This document shows, piece after piece, positions 58,730 to 64,000 of a stretch of 64,000 nt of DNA; the stretch's first letter is position 1, and every line of letters begins with the position of its first letter. Source of the DNA: Rickettsiales bacterium (GTDB lineage: Bacteria; Pseudomonadota; Alphaproteobacteria; G027485855); contig JAIXQD010000030.1 of the NCBI GenBank assembly GCA_027485855.1, positions 186,001 to 250,000 of the forward strand, in the 5' to 3' direction. A program made the translations under genes and the position numbers. Under the pieces are notes generated by a model. The model saw only the letters and a program-made list of their open reading frames with translations, did no database searches and was not told the DNA's origin.

Positions 58730-59449
58730 ATGCCCGTTGCTAAAAATAACAAAAAAGCTGCACCCAGCAAGCCTGTCGCCAAAAAAGCGCCAATCGCCAA
58801 AGCCACGCTGACTAGCGAGCGGCCCAAGGCACCAGCCAAGTCTGCCGAAAAGCCAGCAGCCAAGGGCGCACCCGACACGCTGCAAAGCCTGCTCGATAAG
58901 CAAGCCATTCATGAGCTGATGGTTGATTATTGCCGCGCGGTTGACCGTCTTGATGTGAATTTACTGAAAAGCCTGTTTCATGCCGAGGGCACCATCGATT
59001 TGGGCCATGGCATTTTTCAAGGCGCGGTGACACCCTTTGCCGAATGGTTGCTCGAGGCTTTTAGCCAATATGTGCGGGCCACGCAAACCTGCTTATCGAA
59101 TGTGCGCATTCAGCTGCGCGCTGAACAGGCTTTGGTTGAAAGTTATTTTGTGATGCAGCAGCGTGTCGAAAAACCCGGCCAAGCCGAGGATGTTTTTATT
59201 GCCGGGCGCTTTTTAGACCGAGTCTCGCGCAAGAATGGCGTGTGGAAAATTATTCATCGTAAATGGGTGCTCGATTGGACGCGCACTTTGCCGGTTGCCG
59301 ATATTTTTGCCACGCGCAACCCCGATACGCATTTTGCCGCGCGCGGTTTGGCCGACCTTTCGGCCAAGCTTGAAAATTTTCCGGGTGCCCCGGGGCGTGA
59401 GCCAAGCTTTCCGCGTCGGCCCTTTAGTGCCGACTCAATAAAATATTAG
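58730..59449 (+). CDS. NTF2/SnoaL-like domain protein with a basic N-terminal extension
   Basis: A 239-residue protein. Residues 1-48 are lysine/alanine/proline rich low complexity. The rest is an NTF2-like (SnoaL_4) domain: LLDKQAIHELMVDYCRAVDR, LDVNLLKSLFHAEGTIDLGH, VFIAGRFLDRVSRKNGVWKI and IIHRKWVLDW. Such folds include dehydratases and the small subunits of ring-hydroxylating enzymes; without partners no reaction can be given. GAGAGAG precedes the ATG. It ends only 8 bp before the kdp small ORFs. Confidence 0.8.
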   Translation: MPVAKNNKKAAPSKPVAKKAPIAKATLTSERPKAPAKSAEKPAAKGAPDTLQSLLDKQAIHELMVDYCRAVDRLDVNLLKSLFHAEGTIDLGHGIFQGAVTPFAEWLLEAFSQYVRATQTCLSNVRIQLRAEQALVESYFVMQQRVEKPGQAEDVFIAGRFLDRVSRKNGVWKIIHRKWVLDWTRTLPVADIFATRNPDTHFAARGLADLSAKLENFPGAPGREPSFPRRPFSADSIKY

Positions 59450-59457
59450 CAGGCAGC

Positions 59458-59544
59458 ATGGAAGATACGCTCACTGTCATAGCTATCGTGGTGTTTTTTG
59501 TGTTGTGCGGGCTTTATGCTAAGCTCTGCGAGCGCGAGGAGTAA
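59458..59544 (+). CDS. 28-residue single-helix protein ahead of kdpF
   Basis: Begins MEDTLTVIAIVVFFVLCGLY and ends AKLCEREE. It has one membrane helix, an acidic N-terminus and a cysteine-containing charged end. It sits 3 bp upstream of kdpF, with an AGG-containing site before its ATG. I recall similar tiny ORFs upstream of kdpF in other Proteobacteria, usually unannotated, but cannot confirm that here. Confidence 0.6.
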   Translation: MEDTLTVIAIVVFFVLCGLYAKLCEREE

Positions 59545-59547
59545 GCC

Positions 59548-59658
59548 ATGGGCCAGTTAGCAAATCCAACTGTGTGGGAGCTTTACTTAGGTGCCATAAT
59601 TGTTGTGGCGTTGCTGGTTTATTTATTTTATGCGCTGGTTCGCCCCAATAAATTTTGA
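59548..59658 (+). CDS. kdpF: Potassium-transporting ATPase small subunit KdpF
   Basis: A 36-residue single-helix protein. The C-terminal half (LLVYLFYALVRPNKF) is the KdpF signature (Y-x2-YAL-x-RP-x-x-F); the N-terminus is about 7 residues longer than in E. coli. KdpF stabilises the KdpABC complex. It lies 43 bp before kdpA. GAGGAG precedes its ATG. Confidence 0.9.
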   Translation: MGQLANPTVWELYLGAIIVVALLVYLFYALVRPNKF

Positions 59659-59701
59659 GCAAGCTTTAAGCATTTTTTTAGTTTGAACTGGCAGGGATTC
59701 T

Positions 59702-61444
59702 ATGACCTATCAAGGCTGGGTTGAAATTGGCTTATTGCTGAGCATCAGCTTTATTGTCGCGTGGCCGCTTGGTTTATATTTGGTGCGCATGTGCGGCGAC
59801 CCGCATTATCTGGTGCCAAATGCTAAGCCAGCCTTAGCGCCGCTTAAAAGCCTATTGCTAAAACTGGCGGGCAGTGCCGCGCAGCGCGAGCAAAGCTGGG
59901 GCGATTATTGTAAAAGCCTGTTATGTTTTTCGGCCGTTTCTACAATTTTGCTCTTTGCAATTTTGCGCTTGCAGCATTGGTTGCCGCTTAACCCGCAGGC
60001 TTTGCCGCCCATGGATACAGCTTTGGCCCTGAACACAGCCATAAGCTTTGCCAGTAATGTTGATTGGCAATCTTATAGCGGTGAAACAGCGCTGAGCATG
60101 TTTAGTCAAATGGTGGGTTTGGGCGGGCAGATGTTTCTATCGGCCGCGGTGAGCCTGGCTGTGGCCATGGCCTTTATCAGGGGTTTTGCGCGCGAAAAAA
60201 GCAAAACCATTGGTAATTTCTACCAAGATTTGGTGCGTGGCACAGTTTATGTATTGCTGCCCGGCGCTTTCATTTTGGCTGTGCTGCTGCTGTGGCAAGG
60301 CAGCCCGCAAAGCTTTGATGCGCCCGCGGCGCTCACCACAATGGAGGGCGCTACTCAAACAATTCTGTTGGGGCCTGTTGCCAGCCACACAGCCATTGAA
60401 GTTTTTGGCACCAATGGCGGCGGTTATTTTAATGCAAATTTGGCGCACCCTTTTGCTAACCCAACCCCGCTGAGTAATGTATTTCTGCTGATTGCGGTTT
60501 TAGCTTTGCCTTTGGCGGTTTTTGTGGCGTTTGGTTTGTGGCTGCGTCGCAGCCAAGAGGCCGTGTCTTTGTTATTGGTGATGGCGTTGCTGTTTTCAGT
60601 CAGCCTCATCGCCAACTATTGGAGCGAGGCACAGTCTTTGCCGGGGTTAATGGCCAATAGCAATATTGAAGGCAGCAATACTTTGCGTGCCGACATTGAG
60701 GTGGGCAATATGGAGGGCAAAGAGCAGCGCTTTTCTATTGCCAGCGCCAGTCTTTTTCAAACGGCGGCCACGTTAACGGCAATTGGGGCGAGCAATAGCT
60801 CTTTAGGCGGCTCTACCAGCCTTGGCGCATTATCGTTTATGGTCAACCTCACTTATGGCGGGCCGATTTTTGGCGGCCTTGGCAGTGGCTTATATTCGAT
60901 GTTGCTTTATGTGCTGCTGGCCGTTTTTATTGCCGGATTGATGGTGGGTCGCACGCCCGAATATTTAGGCAAAAAAATTGAGGCACATGAAATTAAGCTG
61001 GTGATGCTGGCGCTGTTGGTGGTGCCAGTGGCAACTTTGCTGCTGGCGGTTATTTATATATTGTGTGCCGATACAGCATATTTGCCCAGCGCTTCGCCTG
61101 AGGTGGTTTTGGGGCGCGTGCTTTATGCTTTTACTTCGGCTGTGGCCAATAATGGCTCGGCCATGCCGGGCATGGATACCAGCAATGCGCTGTTTAATAA
61201 TCTTATGGCGCTGGGAATTGCGGTGGGCCGCTTTATGGTGATTGTGCCCGTTTTGGCTTTGTCTGGCGCGCTGGCGGCCAAGCAAATTCACCCGCCATCG
61301 GTGGGCAGCTTTCCAACGGCTACACCATTATTTATCGTGCTACTCTTGGCAGTGGTTTTAATTGCCGGCGCACTTACTTTTATGCCCGTATTGGCTTTAG
61401 GCTCGATTGTGGAGCATCTGAACACACTTATGGTGCAGCCATGA
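59702..61444 (+). CDS. kdpA: Potassium-transporting ATPase subunit KdpA
   Basis: Channel-like potassium-binding subunit. It has 580 residues and about ten helices. Selectivity-type loops are visible: NTAISFASNVDWQSYSGETA, EVFGTNGGGYFNANLAHPFA, and TAIGASNSSLGGSTSLGALS (divergent from typical), plus FTSAVANNGSAMPGMDTSNA. AGGGA lies upstream. It ends in ATGA with kdpB. Confidence 0.95.
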   Translation: MTYQGWVEIGLLLSISFIVAWPLGLYLVRMCGDPHYLVPNAKPALAPLKSLLLKLAGSAAQREQSWGDYCKSLLCFSAVSTILLFAILRLQHWLPLNPQALPPMDTALALNTAISFASNVDWQSYSGETALSMFSQMVGLGGQMFLSAAVSLAVAMAFIRGFAREKSKTIGNFYQDLVRGTVYVLLPGAFILAVLLLWQGSPQSFDAPAALTTMEGATQTILLGPVASHTAIEVFGTNGGGYFNANLAHPFANPTPLSNVFLLIAVLALPLAVFVAFGLWLRRSQEAVSLLLVMALLFSVSLIANYWSEAQSLPGLMANSNIEGSNTLRADIEVGNMEGKEQRFSIASASLFQTAATLTAIGASNSSLGGSTSLGALSFMVNLTYGGPIFGGLGSGLYSMLLYVLLAVFIAGLMVGRTPEYLGKKIEAHEIKLVMLALLVVPVATLLLAVIYILCADTAYLPSASPEVVLGRVLYAFTSAVANNGSAMPGMDTSNALFNNLMALGIAVGRFMVIVPVLALSGALAAKQIHPPSVGSFPTATPLFIVLLLAVVLIAGALTFMPVLALGSIVEHLNTLMVQP

Positions 61445-63489
61445 ATAATTTTTCTTTACTGGCTGAACTTGGTCGGCGTGATATTTGGTGGGCCAGCCTT
61501 AAAAAACTAGATCCGCGCACGCTGTTTTGGCAACCGCTTAGTTTTGTGGTTTGGGTGACAGCACTATACGCCACCTTGCTGGCATTACGCGATGGTGTGG
61601 CAGGCCACGAACAATGGTTGCAGCATCTGTTTATCTGTTTTTGGCTGTGGTGCACCTTGCTGTTTAGCAATCTGGCCGAGGCCATGGCCGAAGGGCGCGG
61701 CAGAGCCACCGCCGAAAGTTTGCGCGCCGGCAAGGCCGAGGCTATGGCCAATAAGCTGGATGCGCCGCGCCTCGATGCCAAATATAAAACTATATCGGCC
61801 ACACGCTTGCAGTTGGGCGATTATGTGCTGGTGCGCGCGGGCGAGATGATTCCGACCGATGGCGAGATTGTGCAGGGCATCGCCACGGTCAATGAAAGCG
61901 CCATGACCGGCGAGAGCGCGCCGGTTATTCGCGAGAGCGGCTCAGATAGGTGCGCGGTAACAGGCGGCACCTTTGTGGTCACCGATGCCATTGTGGTGTG
62001 TGTGAGCAGCGTGGTTGGCGGCAGTTTTATTGACCGCATGATTAGACTGGTTGAGGGGGCCGAGCGGCAAAAAACCCCATCCGAGCGGGCGCTTAATTTA
62101 TTGCTGCTGGGTCTGACATTAATTTTTTTGGTGGTGTGTGCGTCGCTGGCGGTTTTTACCTATAAGGCCGGTGGGCAAACATCGCCCATCTATTTTGTGG
62201 CGCTTTTTGTGACCTTAATTCAAACCACCATTAATGGCCTTTTAGCGCCCATTTCTATTGCCGGCATGTCACGGCTGTTGCAGCATAATGTTATTGCAAA
62301 ATCAGGGCAGGCGGTTGAGGCCGCGGGCGACATTGACGTATTGATGCTTGATAAAACCGGCACCATCACCCATGGCAACCGCATGGCCAGTGAGTTTTTG
62401 CCCCTGCCGAATATCTCGGCGCGTGAATTGGCCGAAACCAGCTTATTATGCTCGCTGGCGGATGACACGCCCGAAGGCCGCTCGATTGTGGCGCTAGCTG
62501 AAAGCCAATTTGGCTTAACAGCAGCCGAGCTACAATTGGCCGAGCTGACCTTTGTGCCCTTTAGTGCCAGCACCCGTCAAAGTGGTGTTGATTATACGGG
62601 CCATTCTATCCGCAAGGGCGCGCCCGATGCTATTTTGCATAGTCTTAATCTGAATAAAGATACCGCGCCAAAAGAATTGCTCGCCGCCATAGAGCAAGTG
62701 GGTGCCACGGGCAGCACGCCCTTGGTGGTGCATCATAATGGCCGTTTGCTTGGGGTGATTTGCCTGAAAGACGTGATCAAAGAGGGCATTCGGGCGCGTT
62801 TTGCCTTGCTGCGGCAAATGGGCATTCGCAGCATTATGGTGACGGGCGATAATGCGCTCACGGCTGCCACCATTGCCGCTGAAGCGGGCGTTGATGGTTT
62901 TCTGGCCGAGGCCACGCCCGAGAAAAAGCTGGAGCTTATTCGGCGCGAGCAGGCCCAAGGGCGCATGGTGGCCATGTGTGGCGATGGCACCAATGATGCG
63001 CCTGCTTTGGCACAGGCCGATGTTGGCATGGCGATGGGCAGTTGCACCGCAGCCGCGCGTGAAGCTGGCAATATGATTGACCTTGATAGTAACCCCACCA
63101 AGCTGATTGAGATTGTGGGTGTGGGTAAACAGCTGCTCATGACTCGTGGCGCCTTAACAACTTTTTCGGTAGCCAATGATGTGGCAAAATATTTTGCGCT
63201 GTTACCCGCAATGTTTGTTGGGCTTTATCCGCAATTAACCGTCCTTAATATTATGCAGCTTAACCCCGCCACGGCTATTTTATCGTCGGTGATTTTTAAT
63301 GCGCTGATTATCTTGCTGCTGATTCCGTTGGTGTTTCATGGGGTGCGTTATCAACCCAAAACGGCGGCGGCGCTGTTGCGGCATAATTTAATTATTTATG
63401 GTTTGGGCGGTTTGCTGCTGCCATTTATTGGCATTAAGCTGGTCGATATGGCGCTTAATTTATCGGTTTTTGCGGGGCTATGGCAATGA
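61441..63489 (+). CDS. kdpB: Potassium-transporting P-type ATPase subunit KdpB
   Basis: ATP-hydrolysing P-type subunit of 682 residues. It has the actuator motif NESAMTGESAPVIRESG, the phosphorylation site MLDKTGTITHG (Asp304), the nucleotide domain FSASTRQSGVDYTGHSIRKG, and the hinge motif VAMCGDGTNDAPALAQADVG. It is coupled to kdpA and kdpC by ATGA. Confidence 0.97.
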   Translation: MNNFSLLAELGRRDIWWASLKKLDPRTLFWQPLSFVVWVTALYATLLALRDGVAGHEQWLQHLFICFWLWCTLLFSNLAEAMAEGRGRATAESLRAGKAEAMANKLDAPRLDAKYKTISATRLQLGDYVLVRAGEMIPTDGEIVQGIATVNESAMTGESAPVIRESGSDRCAVTGGTFVVTDAIVVCVSSVVGGSFIDRMIRLVEGAERQKTPSERALNLLLLGLTLIFLVVCASLAVFTYKAGGQTSPIYFVALFVTLIQTTINGLLAPISIAGMSRLLQHNVIAKSGQAVEAAGDIDVLMLDKTGTITHGNRMASEFLPLPNISARELAETSLLCSLADDTPEGRSIVALAESQFGLTAAELQLAELTFVPFSASTRQSGVDYTGHSIRKGAPDAILHSLNLNKDTAPKELLAAIEQVGATGSTPLVVHHNGRLLGVICLKDVIKEGIRARFALLRQMGIRSIMVTGDNALTAATIAAEAGVDGFLAEATPEKKLELIRREQAQGRMVAMCGDGTNDAPALAQADVGMAMGSCTAAAREAGNMIDLDSNPTKLIEIVGVGKQLLMTRGALTTFSVANDVAKYFALLPAMFVGLYPQLTVLNIMQLNPATAILSSVIFNALIILLLIPLVFHGVRYQPKTAAALLRHNLIIYGLGGLLLPFIGIKLVDMALNLSVFAGLWQ

Positions 63490-64000
63490 AACGTGAGTTA
63501 CGTGCCTCTCTTTCACTGTGCTTGCTGCTCACTTTTTTGGCAGGTGGCGTCTATCCTTTGGCGGTGTGGCTGATGGGGCAGGCCTTATTTACCCAGAGTG
63601 CCAATGGCGGCCTTTTGCTTAATCCGCGGGGTGAATATTTTGGGGCAAAACTTATCGGGCAAAATTTCACCAGCGCGCGTTATTTCTGGCCTCGCCCATC
63701 GTCAAGCAACTACGACCCCTTGGCCAGTGGCGGCCGTAGTCACAGTGAGGGGTTGCCCGCACAAAAGCAGCAATGGCTTACAAATTTGTCCGAAGCGCAG
63801 AAAGTTTGGGGGGAAAGTTTTGCGCAAGGGTTTGTTCCCGCAGATGCGCTGACAGCGTCGGCCAGCGGCCTTGACCCTGATGTCAGCCCCGCTTATGCGC
63901 GCCTGCAAGTGGCGCGTATTGCCAGCGCCCGCGGCATGGCCGAGGCCGAGCTGCAAGCCTTGCTCGAGCGTCACATCAAGCCGCCCACTCTGGGTGTTTT
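63486..64000 (+). CDS. kdpC: Potassium-transporting ATPase subunit KdpC (3' end outside the window)
   Basis: Single-span subunit that aids ATP binding by KdpB. 171 codons are visible of about 190 expected. The N-terminus (MKRELRASLSLCLLLTFLAG) has one helix. Then come YFWPRPSSSNYDPLASGGRS, the family core, and near the edge ASGLDPDVSPAYARLQVARI with LLERHI. The start overlaps kdpB by ATGA. KdpDE regulators are not seen in the window. Confidence 0.95.
   Translation, partial: MKRELRASLSLCLLLTFLAGGVYPLAVWLMGQALFTQSANGGLLLNPRGEYFGAKLIGQNFTSARYFWPRPSSSNYDPLASGGRSHSEGLPAQKQQWLTNLSEAQKVWGESFAQGFVPADALTASASGLDPDVSPAYARLQVARIASARGMAEAELQALLERHIKPPTLGV

Overview
This 64 kb window looks like a continuous piece of alphaproteobacterial chromosome. 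Base composition is moderate in GC by eye, genes are tightly packed, and many neighbours overlap by ATGA. The assignment rests on gene content and order: an intact division and cell wall cluster with a DNPR-type (meso-diaminopimelate) MurE, a roughly 180 kDa class NAD-dependent glutamate dehydrogenase, a phasin, the order lgt - NDUFAF7/MidA-like methyltransferase - pgeF, the order ubiK - ybjN - proC - TetR-like, and a complete ccmABCDEFGHI set. The order or family cannot be fixed from this sequence. No transposase, integrase, CRISPR array or tRNA was recognised.

Layout. Positions 1-15157 (minus strand) hold the dcw cluster in transcription order mraZ, rsmH, ftsL, ftsI, murE, murF, mraY, murD, ftsW, murG, murC, murB, ddl, ftsQ (cut by the window edge). 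Four TGGG repeats at exact 10-bp period upstream of mraZ look like the MraZ operator. From 15.5 to 17.3 kb lie a possible micro-ORF, a protein-glutamine-deamidase-like protein with a small partner gene, and the RNase P RNA gene with a clear promoter. An OmpA-type porin follows on the plus strand. From 18.8 to 24.4 kb (minus) lies the large glutamate dehydrogenase, translationally coupled to a TylF-type methyltransferase. From 24.6 to 31.6 kb come a patatin, pgeF, a MidA-like methyltransferase, lgt, ubiK, ybjN, proC, a TetR-like gene and a phasin. From 31.7 to 35.1 kb are three TadE/TadG-type pseudopilus genes; the last carries six beta-repeat units inside its von Willebrand A domain. A histidine kinase/response regulator pair, ilvE, a hydrolase and a DUF4345 protein follow.

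The most unusual locus is at 39703-43618 (minus): six consecutive three-helix membrane proteins. Four are recent tandem paralogues with the same C-terminal tail, and the other two share the same layout and a W-x2/3-D motif. I cannot assign a function. Beyond it are a secreted four-cysteine protein, htpG, scoAB, a DUF6356 protein, an FAD/NAD(P)-binding oxidoreductase, an IscX-like gene and a divergent RNase J-like nuclease with a coiled-coil insertion. The cytochrome c maturation operon ccmABCDEFGHI occupies 52.8-58.6 kb. The window ends with an NTF2-like gene and a kdp operon: an extra small membrane ORF, kdpF, kdpA, kdpB and partial kdpC.

A theme throughout is short tandem duplication (14-24 bp units) in coding ends, leaders and start regions. 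At ccmE, ccmF and the response regulator these duplications have created tiny ORFs joined to the real gene by ATGA overlaps, so translational coupling is kept through a relay. All calls come from reading the sequence only; family names are from memory and no database search was run.
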